DNA of 24,136 nucleotides from DASPTB01 sp035623615 (GCA_035623615.1 DASPTB010000063.1:1-24136), one strand, 5' to 3'; counted from the stretch's first letter, positions 1 through 8,297 are shown. Notes: generated by a model from the sequence alone, not told the origin. A program made the numbers and translations.

Positions 1-6
1 GGCCGC

Positions 7-1506
7 ATGTACGCTGAGGCCGAGACCGGCGTCAAGGCGCGACGACATGGGAAACCGGTGGGATCCGACGAGCTCATCCGACTGACGGCCGTCGAGGCCG
101 TCCGGCTGTTGCGCGCCGGCGAGGTGTCGCCTGGGGAGCTGCTCGACGCCGCCGAGGCGCGCGTCGCCGCGGTCGACGCAGACGTCAACGCCCTGCCGAC
201 GCGCTGCTTCGACCGAGCTCGCGAGCGCGCGGGTCGTCTTCCGGACAATGGCGAACGCCGCGATGCGTGGCTCGCGGGGCTTCCCGTCGCCGTCAAGGAC
301 CTGAACGACGTCGCGGGCGTCCGCACGACGTACGGGTCGAAGACGTTCGCCGACAACGTCCCCGACCGGTCCGACATCATGGTCGAGCGACTCGAGCGGA
401 ACGGAGCCCTCGTGGTCGCGAAGTCGAACACGCCGGAGTGGGGCGCGGGTGCGAACACGTTCAACGAGGTCTTCGGCGTGACGCGCAACCCGTGGAACAC
501 GTCGCTCACGTGCGGTGGCTCCTCGGGCGGGTCCGCGGTCGCGCTCGCCACCGGCCAAGTGTGGCTGGCCACCGGTTCGGACCTCGCGGGCAGCCTCCGG
601 ACGCCGGCGAGCTTTTGCAGCGTGGTCGGCCTGCGCCCGAGCCCGGGCCGCGTCGCGACGGGCCCGTCACCGCTGCCGTTCGACACGCTCGGCGTCGAAG
701 GGCCGATGGGCCGAACCGTCACGGACGCCGCCCTCATGCTCGACGCGATGACGGGCACGAGTCCGGAGGACCCGCTGTCGATGGAGGCCCCCGCGGTGTC
801 GTTCCTGTCGGCGGCCGAGGCCGCGACCCCTCCGGCCCGCGTGGCCTTCAGCCCCGATCTGGGCATCGGGCCGGTCGACGCCGAGGTCCGGGAGACATGC
901 GCGGCGGCCGCCCGCCGGTTCGACGGACTCGGCGCCGGCGTCGAGGAAGCGACCCCTGATCTGTCCGAGGCGCCGGAGGCGTTCCGGACGCTCCGCGCGG
1001 CGGTGTTCGCCGCGAGCCTCGGCGATCTGTATCGGCGCGCGCGGGAGGACATGAAGGCGGACGTCGTCTGGAACGTCGAGCTCGGCCTGGGCCTCACGCT
1101 CGAGGACGTCCGGCGCGCCGAGGAGATGCGAGGAAGGATCGTGGCGAACACGGCCGAGTTCTTCTCCACGTACGACGTGCTGGCGTGCCCGGCCGCGTGC
1201 CTCCCGCCGTTCGACGCCGACGTGACGTGGCCTCGCGAGCTGAACGACGTCGCCTTCGACAACTACGTGGAGTGGCTGCGGATCACGTACGCGATCACGC
1301 TCACCGCGTGCCCGGCGATCGCGGTTCCCTGCGGGTACACACGCGACGGGCGCCCCGTCGGGTTGCAGCTCGTCGGCCGGCCCAGGGGAGAGGCCGCGCT
1401 GCTCGGGGCGGCGGCCGCGTTCGAGCGGGCGGCCGGCTTCGCGGCGCGTGTGCCGATCGATCCCGTCGCGGGCAGCGTGCCCATCGGCCACGCCACCGGT
1501 CCGTGA
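7..1506 (+). CDS. Amidase-signature family amidase
   Basis: This is a 499-residue amidase-signature enzyme, which hydrolyses a carboxamide to acid and ammonia through a Ser-cisSer-Lys triad. The triad is visible as Lys97 (in AVKDLND), Ser172 (in GGSSGGS) and Ser196 (in DLAGSLRTPA). The 24-residue spacing between the two serines fits the family. The C-terminal half carries the usual substrate-binding part and ends with a conserved GLQLVGRP stretch. The ATG at 7 is the first start in view, but the family-like part begins at about residue 20, so the GTG at 58 is a plausible alternative; sequence before base 7 is missing. The stop overlaps or nearly touches the acyl-CoA synthetase start, so the two are probably co-transcribed. 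The substrate is unknown. The neighbour invites a malonamate-type amide, as for malonamidase E2, but that is inference. Confidence 0.9.
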   Translation: MYAEAETGVKARRHGKPVGSDELIRLTAVEAVRLLRAGEVSPGELLDAAEARVAAVDADVNALPTRCFDRARERAGRLPDNGERRDAWLAGLPVAVKDLNDVAGVRTTYGSKTFADNVPDRSDIMVERLERNGALVVAKSNTPEWGAGANTFNEVFGVTRNPWNTSLTCGGSSGGSAVALATGQVWLATGSDLAGSLRTPASFCSVVGLRPSPGRVATGPSPLPFDTLGVEGPMGRTVTDAALMLDAMTGTSPEDPLSMEAPAVSFLSAAEAATPPARVAFSPDLGIGPVDAEVRETCAAAARRFDGLGAGVEEATPDLSEAPEAFRTLRAAVFAASLGDLYRRAREDMKADVVWNVELGLGLTLEDVRRAEEMRGRIVANTAEFFSTYDVLACPAACLPPFDADVTWPRELNDVAFDNYVEWLRITYAITLTACPAIAVPCGYTRDGRPVGLQLVGRPRGEAALLGAAAAFERAAGFAARVPIDPVAGSVPIGHATGP

Positions 1507-1511
1507 CCGGG

Positions 1512-2957
1512 ATGTTCCCCACACTGGACGACCCCTCCGACGCCGAGGCGATGGGATTCGGAGACACGTCGCTGTCCTATCGGGAGCTGCGCGACGGGGT
1601 CGCCTCGCTCGCGCGTGGACTCGAGCCCGGCGAGCGGGTGCTCGTGTGGGCGACCCCCTCGCCCGAGACGTGTGTGGCGGTGGTCGCCGCGCTGTGGGCC
1701 GGCGCGGTGGCCGTTCCCGTGAACCCGCGAATCGGGGCCGCCGAGCTCGAGCACGTCCTCGACGACGCCGCGCCCCGCCGTGTCCTCGCGGCGCCTCGAG
1801 CCGAGCTCCCCGAGCGGCTGCGAGCGCTCGAGCGCCTGCACGTCGATGTGAGCGCACAAGGGGCAGCAGCTCCACGGCCGGCGAAGCTCGACCCGGAGGC
1901 TCCCGCGTTCGTCTTCTACACGTCGGGGACGACCGGGCCGCCCAAGGGCGTCGTCGTCCCGCGCCGCGCGGTCACGTCGAACCTCGATGCGCTGGCCGAC
2001 GTGTGGGAGCTCACGTCGCGCGACGTCCTGACGCACGGCCTCCCGCTCTTCCACGTGCACGGTCTGGTGCTCGGCGTCCTGGGGCCGCTCCGGCTCGGAG
2101 CGCGGCTGCGCCACGTCGGGCGGTTCTCCGCGGACGCCGTGGCCGCCGAGCTCGCCGCAGGGGCGACGATGGTCTACGGGGTCCCCACGATGTACCGCGA
2201 CCTCGCCGACGCGGCCGACCGCGACCCCGGCGTCGCGAGGGCCTTGCGCCGCGCCCGCCTGCTCGTGTCGGGGTCGGCCGCGCTGCCGCTCAAGGACTTC
2301 GAACGCATCGAGGCGTCGACCGGGCAGCGCGTGGTCGAGCGCTACGGAACGACGGAGACCTTGATGATCTGCGCCGTGCGCGCGGCGGGCGAGCGCCGGC
2401 CGGGCACGGTCGGCCCGCCCGTGCCCGGCGTCGAGGTCCGGATCGTCGGCGACGACGGCGCCGAGGTCGAAGGGCAGGACGAGGATGCGATCGGTGAGGT
2501 GCTCGTCCGCGGCCCCAATGTGTTCCTCGGCTACCTCGACCGACCGGTCGAGACGCAGGCCGTCCTGCGCGACGGATGGTTCGCGACGGGCGACGTGGCG
2601 GGGCGCGATCCCGACGGATCGGTGCGCATCGTCGGCCGCAAGGCCACCGACATCATCAAGACCGGCGGGTTCAAGGTGGGTGCCGGCGAGGTGGAAGCGG
2701 CGATCCTGCGGCACCCGGGCGTTGCCGAGGTGGCCGTCACCGGCGAGCCCGACGACCGGCTCGGCGAGCGCGTCGTCGCGTGGGTCGTTCCCGTCGGAGC
2801 GGCGCCGACGCTCGACGAGTTGCAGGAACTGGTCGCCGAGCAGCTTGGGCCGCACAAGCGGCCGCGCGAGCTCCGTTGTTTGGAACGATTGCCCCGCAAC
2901 GACATGGGGAAGGTCGTCAAGAGTGCGTTGAAGGTTCCCCCCGGGCCGCCGGCGTAG
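1512..2957 (+). CDS. AMP-dependent acyl-CoA synthetase, MatB (malonyl-CoA synthetase)-like
   Basis: This 481-residue member of the ANL adenylating superfamily activates a carboxylic acid with ATP and then forms its CoA thioester. Visible motifs are the phosphate loop YTSGTTGPPKG (136-146), YGTTET (278-283), ATGD (358-361) and the catalytic lysine in PRNDMGK (Lys467). The LPLFHVHGL segment (177-185), the ERYGTTET context and the PRNxMGK ending resemble malonyl-CoA synthetase (MatB/ACSF3) more than fatty-acid ligases. The specificity remains a guess. The ATG at 1512 is chosen; an in-frame GTG at 1503 would overlap the amidase stop as GTGA. No clear Shine-Dalgarno precedes either, which suits translational coupling. 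The last 41 bases overlap the 3' end of the convergent patatin gene. Confidence 0.88.
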   Translation: MFPTLDDPSDAEAMGFGDTSLSYRELRDGVASLARGLEPGERVLVWATPSPETCVAVVAALWAGAVAVPVNPRIGAAELEHVLDDAAPRRVLAAPRAELPERLRALERLHVDVSAQGAAAPRPAKLDPEAPAFVFYTSGTTGPPKGVVVPRRAVTSNLDALADVWELTSRDVLTHGLPLFHVHGLVLGVLGPLRLGARLRHVGRFSADAVAAELAAGATMVYGVPTMYRDLADAADRDPGVARALRRARLLVSGSAALPLKDFERIEASTGQRVVERYGTTETLMICAVRAAGERRPGTVGPPVPGVEVRIVGDDGAEVEGQDEDAIGEVLVRGPNVFLGYLDRPVETQAVLRDGWFATGDVAGRDPDGSVRIVGRKATDIIKTGGFKVGAGEVEAAILRHPGVAEVAVTGEPDDRLGERVVAWVVPVGAAPTLDELQELVAEQLGPHKRPRELRCLERLPRNDMGKVVKSALKVPPGPPA

Positions 2958-5373
2958 CCTCGGCCCCCGCCGTCCCCGTCGCCGCCGGCGTTCCCGCCTG
3001 CCTCCGATCCGCGTCCACCGCGGCGAACGGCTTCGGGGCGACGGATCTCAGCTCGGCTTCCTCGCGGGTGACTGCCTCGAACGCGCGGCGAGCGTACTCA
3101 ACGTAGGCATCGCGATCGAACGCAGCCGGGTCGCCCGTTCGATCGTGGAGCAGCAGCCAGACGAGTCGCTCCGCGCCGTCGAGGCGCCCCCAGACGTAAT
3201 CGTTGGCGCGGCCGTCGGTGTCGAAAAAGGCGCCGAAGTGGTGCAGCGTCACGCCGCTCAGCTTGTTCCCGGTGGGCGTCAGCAGCGTCGCGTCGTCGGG
3301 ACTCATCCGCACCACCTCCACGCGGTTGAGCTCTCCGAGATCGGCAACCTTCTGCATCGGGTACAGCACCGCGTCCCACAGCGGGAAGCCCTCGTACCGA
3401 ACCACGAGGCGCCTGCCCGCGTCGCCCCAGTCCTTCGTCGCGTCCCGGATTCGCTGCAGCATCTCCGCGCCGATCCCGTCGAGGCGCTTGTTCAGGTACT
3501 CGTCGAGGGCGCTGCGCACCGTGTCGATCTGGGACGTCCGGTCTTCGACGAACGTCTCCACGACGCCGTCCCAGGTATCGGCCGGCGTGGCCAGACAGCG
3601 ATCGATCTCGCTCAGGGTGAACACCTTGCGCACCCGCTCGCGGAGCGAGGCGATGACGGGGAGAACGCTCTCGTCGGCGGGAACGGAGCCGAGGCGAAGG
3701 TCGTCGGTGGGCTCGGTGATGCGGGCGATCATGCCCCAGAGGAGTCGCTTGACCTCGTCGAGCTGGGCACGGCTGGGCGGGTCGGGCGTGTCGTCGGCCG
3801 TCGCGTAGAGGCCGTTCAACCCCTTCAGCACGAACGTCAGACGTCGAACCGCGTACCCGAGATCGAAGGTCTTGAGGAAGTCGACCACCTCCTCCGAGTC
3901 GGGAGGGATCTCGTCCCGCAGCGGTCCGCTCTCGGCCCAGCGTTTGATCGCGTCGGTCACGAACGCCGCCTGATCGGTGCCCGCGGGAAAGTCGCACAAG
4001 GCGGCGGCCGCCGAGGCCATGCCGTCGAGCACCGAGCGCACCTTGAGACGCACGTAGGCCGCGTAGGAGCTCTGCTGCCTCGCCGCCGCCTCGTGCAGCG
4101 CGCCGTTCAGGGTCGGGGCCTCCTGCCTCGCGACCGTGTCCCCGGCGTCGCCGACGGCCTTCTCGATCGCCTGCTGGGCCTGGTCGATCACGTCCTCGAC
4201 CCGGTCGACGCGGTGGTTGAAATCGCGGAGGTCGAGGAGGGCGCCGGCGATCGGCTGGGTCGCCGGGATGGACGAGAGCGACCCGAAAACCGTCGCGAGG
4301 AAGCCAGGCTCGCCCGGCCCAGCGGCCGCCGCGGCTTTCTTGGCGCCGGGGTCGGGCTCGATGTAGAGGAGGCGCCGGTCCACCTCCGACGACGCCGGCA
4401 TTCCGAAGATGGCCCGGATCGCCGCCCGGAAGGGGAAGTTGTCGAGGACGCCGCCGTCCACGAACCATGCGTCTTCCGGTCGGCGGCCGGCGAGGCGGTA
4501 GGTCGGGAAGAACTCACGGTCGTAGTCGGACGGGAGCTTGGCGGGCAGCGTGTCGAGGTCGGCGAGATGGGCGGGCGGAAACGCGCCCGGAAACGAGGAC
4601 GTCGATCGGGCGGCGAAGGCGAGCGCGCCGTTGTAGGCGCGCCCGAACGCGTCGTGCAGATGGGTCCGCTCGAATGCGTAGATGTGCCGGTGCCACTCGC
4701 TCGGGACCTGGATGGGCGCGTAGGCGGGGGCGAGCCGCTGGTACCCGTGGAAGTCGGTGGTCGTGACGAACAGGCGCAGGTCGTGCCCGGGAGGCATCAA
4801 GGTGGCGGGCTTCGTTCCGCCGATGTCCCCTCGGCGACCGTCCATCCCCTCGAGGGCGCCGAACGCCTGCCGCAGCAGGAAGTCGCCGTCGAGGGGCGGC
4901 TTTCCGCGGAAACCGGTGAACATCCCCTTGGCGCCCCACGCCGCGAAGCGCAGCGGCAGGGGAAGCCAATGGGGGTGCGTGAGCTTGTGGATGTCGCCCT
5001 GCCGCAGCCACAGCGCGCGCAGCCCCTGCTGGTCGAGGTTCCCGGCGAGGGCCTTCGCGAGGAAGATCCCGTTGATGCCGCCGGCGGACGTCCCGGACAC
5101 GATGTCGACCACGACGCGCGTGCGGATGCCGTCCCGCCGCTCCAGATGGCGCAGGAGCTCCCAGTAGACGCCCTCGGTCGTGCCTGCCGGGAACGGATTC
5201 CGCTCCGGGCTGAGGTCGCGGCCGTTCGACGCGATGACGAGCTTGTGGATCTCTTTCGTCGTCCCGTGCATGTAGATCGCGAGCGAGACGCCGCCGTAGC
5301 AGACGAGGGCGACCCGAAGCTCGCGCACGGGACCCTGGTCGTCCTCGGCCGGTGCGGGGTCGTGTTTGGCCAT
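2917..5373 (-). CDS. Patatin-like phospholipase/acyl hydrolase with long C-terminal region (DUF3376 type)
   Basis: This 818-residue protein has an N-terminal patatin domain, a Ser-Asp dyad lipid acyl hydrolase fold. The glycine-rich oxyanion loop is at CYGGVSLAIYMHG (25-37), the nucleophile elbow GTSAG has Ser96, and the DGG motif has Asp306. The N-terminal layout and the long C-terminal extension of about 450 residues match the patatin-related proteins found in actinobacteria and some proteobacteria (DUF3376/TIGR03607 type). No signal peptide or membrane span is evident, so a cytoplasmic or peripheral location is likely. The ATG at 5373 has a strong GGAGGGA ribosome site just upstream. The gene stands alone. 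The C terminus is rich in Ala, Gly, Thr and Pro and looks disordered, and its codons overlap the convergent synthetase gene. The lipid substrate is unknown. Confidence 0.9.
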   Translation of the reverse strand: MAKHDPAPAEDDQGPVRELRVALVCYGGVSLAIYMHGTTKEIHKLVIASNGRDLSPERNPFPAGTTEGVYWELLRHLERRDGIRTRVVVDIVSGTSAGGINGIFLAKALAGNLDQQGLRALWLRQGDIHKLTHPHWLPLPLRFAAWGAKGMFTGFRGKPPLDGDFLLRQAFGALEGMDGRRGDIGGTKPATLMPPGHDLRLFVTTTDFHGYQRLAPAYAPIQVPSEWHRHIYAFERTHLHDAFGRAYNGALAFAARSTSSFPGAFPPAHLADLDTLPAKLPSDYDREFFPTYRLAGRRPEDAWFVDGGVLDNFPFRAAIRAIFGMPASSEVDRRLLYIEPDPGAKKAAAAAGPGEPGFLATVFGSLSSIPATQPIAGALLDLRDFNHRVDRVEDVIDQAQQAIEKAVGDAGDTVARQEAPTLNGALHEAAARQQSSYAAYVRLKVRSVLDGMASAAAALCDFPAGTDQAAFVTDAIKRWAESGPLRDEIPPDSEEVVDFLKTFDLGYAVRRLTFVLKGLNGLYATADDTPDPPSRAQLDEVKRLLWGMIARITEPTDDLRLGSVPADESVLPVIASLRERVRKVFTLSEIDRCLATPADTWDGVVETFVEDRTSQIDTVRSALDEYLNKRLDGIGAEMLQRIRDATKDWGDAGRRLVVRYEGFPLWDAVLYPMQKVADLGELNRVEVVRMSPDDATLLTPTGNKLSGVTLHHFGAFFDTDGRANDYVWGRLDGAERLVWLLLHDRTGDPAAFDRDAYVEYARRAFEAVTREEAELRSVAPKPFAAVDADRRQAGTPAATGTAGAEATPAARGEPSTHS

Positions 5374-5475
5374 GCTCCCTCCGATCGGTGGCGGGGGGAC
5401 GGAAGCACGGCGCGCGTCACCGCCGCGTCACGCGGCCGTTGCGCCGGACGCAGCCCGGCTGGGGACTGCGGGCGG

Positions 5476-6339
5476 CTACTCGGTTCGAGAGAACCGCATC
5501 ACGGCGAGGATCGTGCAGGTCACGCCCACGATGAGCACGATCGCGAGCTCGAACAGCGTGGGCAGCCTCCAGCTCCCCCATGTCATGCCCGGGTTCAGCG
5601 CGGCCACGACCGCCGGCGGGATCGCGAGGTGCTCCAGCACCACGCGCCGCATCGGGTCCACCGCGTAACTCAGCGGGTCGAGGCGCGTCAGGACGCGGAG
5701 CCACACCGGGATGTGGGTCAGCGGAAACAGCGCCCCCGACAGAAAGAACATGGGAAGGACGGCGAACTGGATGACGGCTTGGAACGACTGCACTTGCTGG
5801 ATCCCGCTCGCCAGCATGAGGCCGAAGGCCGTGATCATGAAAGCGGCCAGGGCCATGATCACGACCAGGCCGACCATCAGCGAGAGAGAGTAGGGAACCT
5901 GCACCAGTCCGGCCAGCACCAGCATGATGCACCCTTGGAGCGTCGCCACCGTGGCCCCGCCGAGCGACTTGCCCAGCACGACGGCACCACGGCGCGCGGG
6001 CGCGACGAGCATCTCGCGCAGGAACCCGAACTCCCGGTCCCACACGATCGAGACCGCGGAGAAGATCGCGGTGAACAGCACGGTCATCGCGACCACGCCG
6101 GGGAACATGAACGTGCGGTAGTTGTAGGGCCCGATGTGGCCGACGAGCGCCGACAGCCCCGTCCCGAGGACGAACAGAAAGAGCACCGGCTGCGCCAACG
6201 CCGTCACGATGCGAAGACGATCGCGTCGGAACCGGATCAGCTCGCGCTTCCACACGACGCGGATCGCGCGCCAGTCGTCGATGAACGACCCCGACGCTTC
6301 GCGGACGGGGGCGATCTGGATGCTAGCCTGCCGTGCCAT
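5476..6339 (-). CDS. ABC-2 type transporter permease (DrrB-like)
   Basis: This is the membrane subunit of an ABC exporter. It has a cytoplasmic N terminus with a WKRELIRFRRDRLRI stretch typical of ABC-2 permeases. About six hydrophobic segments follow, including ALAQPVLFLFVLGTG, FPGVVAMTVLFTAIFSAVS, LVVIMALAAFMITAFG and FAVLPMFFLSGALFPL, the last being a characteristic ABC-2 signature. An amphipathic linker (REFGFLREMLVAPARRG) lies between spans 2 and 3, as in DrrB and related permeases. The ATG at 6339 is chosen because GGAGGT sits 7 bases upstream and the ATPase stop is only two bases away. An ATG at 6363 would add eight residues. Drug or lipid export is likely from the family and the MarR neighbour, but the substrate cannot be read from sequence. 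Confidence 0.9.
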   Translation of the reverse strand: MARQASIQIAPVREASGSFIDDWRAIRVVWKRELIRFRRDRLRIVTALAQPVLFLFVLGTGLSALVGHIGPYNYRTFMFPGVVAMTVLFTAIFSAVSIVWDREFGFLREMLVAPARRGAVVLGKSLGGATVATLQGCIMLVLAGLVQVPYSLSLMVGLVVIMALAAFMITAFGLMLASGIQQVQSFQAVIQFAVLPMFFLSGALFPLTHIPVWLRVLTRLDPLSYAVDPMRRVVLEHLAIPPAVVAALNPGMTWGSWRLPTLFELAIVLIVGVTCTILAVMRFSRTE

Positions 6340-6341
6340 CG

Positions 6342-7367
6342 CTACCTCCTCGCCCGCATCCACATCCGGGCGCCCATCTTGTCGGCCGCCGAGGCCTCGG
6401 TGTCGCGGATCGTGCGTCCCGTGAAGGCCATGAACACGTCGTCGAGCGTCGGCCGGGCCACGTTCACCGAGCGGATCGGGACGGAGAGCTCGGCGAACAG
6501 GCGGGGGACGAACTCGTCGCCCTCGGGCACGTAGACGCGGACGGCCCCCTCCGCGAGCGAGGCCTCGAGTCCGAACCGCTCGCGCAGTTCCGCGACCGTC
6601 GCGTCGACGTCGTCGGTCCCGATCTCGACGCGGTCCTGGGCGACGCTCGCCTTCAGCGCGTCGGGCGTGTCGAGCGCGACGATCGTCCCCTGGTCGATGA
6701 TGGCGATCCGGTCGCAGTGCTCGGCCTCGTCCATGTAGTGCGTCGTGAGGAAGATCGTGATCGCCTCGCGGCGGCGAAGCTCGTCGATGTAGTTCCAGAT
6801 GTGCACGCGCGTCTGCGGGTCGAGGCCGACGGTCGGCTCGTCGAGGAACAGGACGCGCGGCGAGTGAAGCAGGCCGCGCGCGATCTCGAGCCGGCGCTTC
6901 ATTCCGCCCGAGAATCCCATGACCTGGTCGCTGCGCCGGTTCCAGAGGCCGACCAGGTCCAGCACCTGCTTGATGCGGTCGGGGGTCGTCTGACGGGGAA
7001 CTCCGTACAGCTCCGCGTGGAACCGCAGGTTCTCCTCGGCGGTGAGGTAGTTGTCGAGGGTGGGCTCCTGGAATACGAGGCCGATGCGCCTGCGGACCTC
7101 CGCCCGCTGCGAGACGACGTCAAGTCCCGCGACGCGGGCGATTCCGCTCGTCGGGCGGATCAGCGTGCAGAGGATGTTGATGGTCGTCGTCTTGCCGGCG
7201 CCGTTGGGGCCGAGGAACCCGAAGGTTTCACCGGTTCCCACCGAGAAGCTCACGCCGCGAACGGCCTCCACTTCGCCGTAGCGCTTGTGGAGGTCGGTCA
7301 CCTCGATCGCCCGTGCCGGTTGCGCGGCCGCAGGCTCGCCGTTCGATACGACTGCGGGTTCGCTCAC
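6342..7367 (-). CDS. ABC transporter ATP-binding protein (DrrA-like)
   Basis: This 341-residue ATPase powers the adjacent ABC-2 permease. It shows Walker A GPNGAGKTT (53-61), the Q-loop Gln100 in VFQEP, signature FSGGMKRR (152-159), Walker B LFLDEP (173-178) and the switch histidine 210 in TTHYMDEAEHCD. A C-terminal regulatory region of about 80 residues ends with LDDVFMAFTGR, as in DrrA/NodI-type exporters. The GTG at 7367 is chosen: it overlaps the MarR stop as GTGA and has AGGAG upstream. The frame is open further upstream, but that part is Arg-rich and lies over the MarR gene. The gene order regulator-ATPase-permease with near-zero spacing indicates one transcript and translational coupling. 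Confidence 0.93.
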   Translation of the reverse strand: MSEPAVVSNGEPAAAQPARAIEVTDLHKRYGEVEAVRGVSFSVGTGETFGFLGPNGAGKTTTINILCTLIRPTSGIARVAGLDVVSQRAEVRRRIGLVFQEPTLDNYLTAEENLRFHAELYGVPRQTTPDRIKQVLDLVGLWNRRSDQVMGFSGGMKRRLEIARGLLHSPRVLFLDEPTVGLDPQTRVHIWNYIDELRRREAITIFLTTHYMDEAEHCDRIAIIDQGTIVALDTPDALKASVAQDRVEIGTDDVDATVAELRERFGLEASLAEGAVRVYVPEGDEFVPRLFAELSVPIRSVNVARPTLDDVFMAFTGRTIRDTEASAADKMGARMWMRARR

Positions 7368-7849
7368 ATCGCTCCTTCCCGTGCTTCGTCCGCGGACTCT
7401 GGCTCGAGCGCCTCGCGCAGGGCCATCAGACCGTGGTGCAGGTGGGCAACGTCGTCGTCCGCCATCGGGCGCAGGGCCTCGAGGACGACGGCCCGGTACG
7501 CGCGTCGCCACGCCTGCGCGCGCCGTCTGCCCTCCGCGGTGGGAGACAGTCGGATCCGCCGCAGGTCGTTCGGGTCGCCGGTCTTGCGAACGACGCCTTC
7601 CGCTTCCATCTCGGCGACGAGGACCGACACCTGGCTCTTCGGCATGCCGATGGCCCGTGCGAGCTCGTTGACGGTGATGCCGGGTTCGTCGCAGACCCGC
7701 ATGAGGATCGGGAGTCGGCGGGAGAACTTCGGCAGCCCCAAGCGGATCGAATCCTGCGCCAGCTGCCCGCGGAGCGAGGCGTTGATCCCGCGCAGGAGCT
7801 CGACGATCTCCTCGCCGCGACCGGCCGGCCGTCGCTCAGCGGAGGGCAA
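7364..7849 (-). CDS. MarR-family transcriptional regulator
   Basis: This 161-residue winged-helix regulator has the MarR layout. A dimerisation helix is at the N terminus, a recognition region follows (ITVNELARAIGMPKSQVSVLVAEMEAEG), then the wing with DPNDLRRIRLSPTAEGRR (the DxRxxxxxLTxxG-type motif), and C-terminal dimer helices close the protein. It is the first gene of the ABC exporter operon and probably represses it until a ligand binds. The only usual start codon in reach is the TTG at 7849, and it has no clear ribosome site; the ATG at MRVCDEPG is too far inside. A palindrome lies 16-47 bases upstream of that start, which supports autoregulation. The ligand is unknown. Confidence 0.88.
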   Translation of the reverse strand: MPSAERRPAGRGEEIVELLRGINASLRGQLAQDSIRLGLPKFSRRLPILMRVCDEPGITVNELARAIGMPKSQVSVLVAEMEAEGVVRKTGDPNDLRRIRLSPTAEGRRRAQAWRRAYRAVVLEALRPMADDDVAHLHHGLMALREALEPESADEAREGAM

Positions 7850-7864
7850 CGGCCGCGCGCCTGT

Positions 7865-7896
7865 TCGTTCGAGATAGAACGTTCATTCGAGAACGA
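7865..7896. promoter_or_regulatory. Palindromic operator, probably for the MarR regulator
   Basis: This is a 32-base imperfect palindrome centred between 7880 and 7881. The perfect core GAACGTTC (7877-7884) is flanked by outer arms TCGTTC (7865-7870) and GAACGA (7891-7896), with further matches between. It begins at the -10 box of the predicted promoter and covers the expected transcription start, a position typical of repressor operators. That MarR binds it is inferred from its place and symmetry. Confidence 0.6.
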
Positions 7897-7924
7897 GTGT
7901 ACGGCGCATTGACCCGACCGTCAC
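7896..7924 (-). promoter_or_regulatory. Promoter of the MarR-ABC operon
   Basis: On the minus strand GTGACG (7924-7919) and TACACT (7901-7896) are separated by exactly 17 bases. They fit the housekeeping -35 (4 of 6) and -10 consensus. Transcription would begin near 7889, inside the palindrome. Confidence 0.5.
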
Positions 7925-7937
7925 GGGGACGGATGGG

Positions 7938-8213
7938 TCATGTCTCTTCGAGAAGCAGCACGCTGGGCGGGGAAGCCTCGATCGCGCTCAGGTCGGGCGG
8001 CGGCTCGCTCTCACGGGCCGCCCGGGCCGCCGTCCACGTGTCGCGCGACTCCCAGATGGCCAGGAGGCACAGCTCGCCGTCCTTCTCCTCGAGGACCGAG
8101 ACCTGGCGCAGCCCCTGGTCGGCCTTCATCCGCCGGGCCTGCTCGTGCAGCGCCGAGCGCGCCTCCTCGGTGTGGCCCTCCTGTGGGCGGTGGATGTGGA
8201 TCTCGACGAACAT
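7938..8213 (-). CDS. Dimeric alpha-beta barrel (ABM/monooxygenase-like) small protein
   Basis: This is a 91-residue protein. Its start (MFVEIHIHRPQEG), helix with HEQARRMKADQGLRQVSVLEE and strand ELCLLAIWESRDTWTAA follow the pattern of antibiotic-biosynthesis-monooxygenase (ABM) and related dimeric alpha-beta barrels. These include heme-degrading, monooxygenase and purely structural members. No catalytic residue can be assigned. The ATG at 8213 is chosen because a TACTAT -10 box lies at 8262-8257, which gives a start point near 8250. An in-frame ATG at 8273 would put the promoter inside the gene. The C terminus (SPPSVLLLEET) is acidic. The function is unknown. Confidence 0.65.
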   Translation of the reverse strand: MFVEIHIHRPQEGHTEEARSALHEQARRMKADQGLRQVSVLEEKDGELCLLAIWESRDTWTAARAARESEPPPDLSAIEASPPSVLLLEET

Positions 8214-8243
8214 CGTCCTGGGCGGGTCCTGATCGGTCGAATG

Positions 8244-8275
8244 GGGTGACCCGCTCATAGTACCCGGGGTCACCC
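8244..8275 (-). promoter_or_regulatory. Paired GGGTnACCC boxes around a -10 element
   Basis: GGGTGACCC (8244-8252) and GGGTCACCC (8267-8275) are perfect inverted copies. Each is itself a GGGT-N-ACCC palindrome, and their centres are 23 bases apart, about two helical turns. The minus-strand -10 box TACTAT (8262-8257) sits between them. The arrangement looks like a two-site operator for the ABM-like gene. The same arms could also fold into a 9-bp hairpin 22 bases after the DUF1697 stop, so a terminator role is possible. Confidence 0.5.
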
Positions 8276-8297
8276 ACCCGCGGGCGGCAGGCGGCGG

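Noticed and set aside
5422..5436. Hairpin GCCGCG-TCA-CGCGGC as terminator of the ABC permease gene
   Set aside because: The stem is only six pairs with no T-run in very GC-rich DNA, where such repeats arise by chance; too weak to list as a feature.
3145..6534. Open plus-strand frame of more than 1,100 codons antisense to the patatin and ABC permease genes
   Set aside because: GC-rich codon bias on the coding strand keeps the opposite frame open. The translation is Arg/Gly/His/Glu-rich with no domain, while the minus strand shows intact catalytic motifs.
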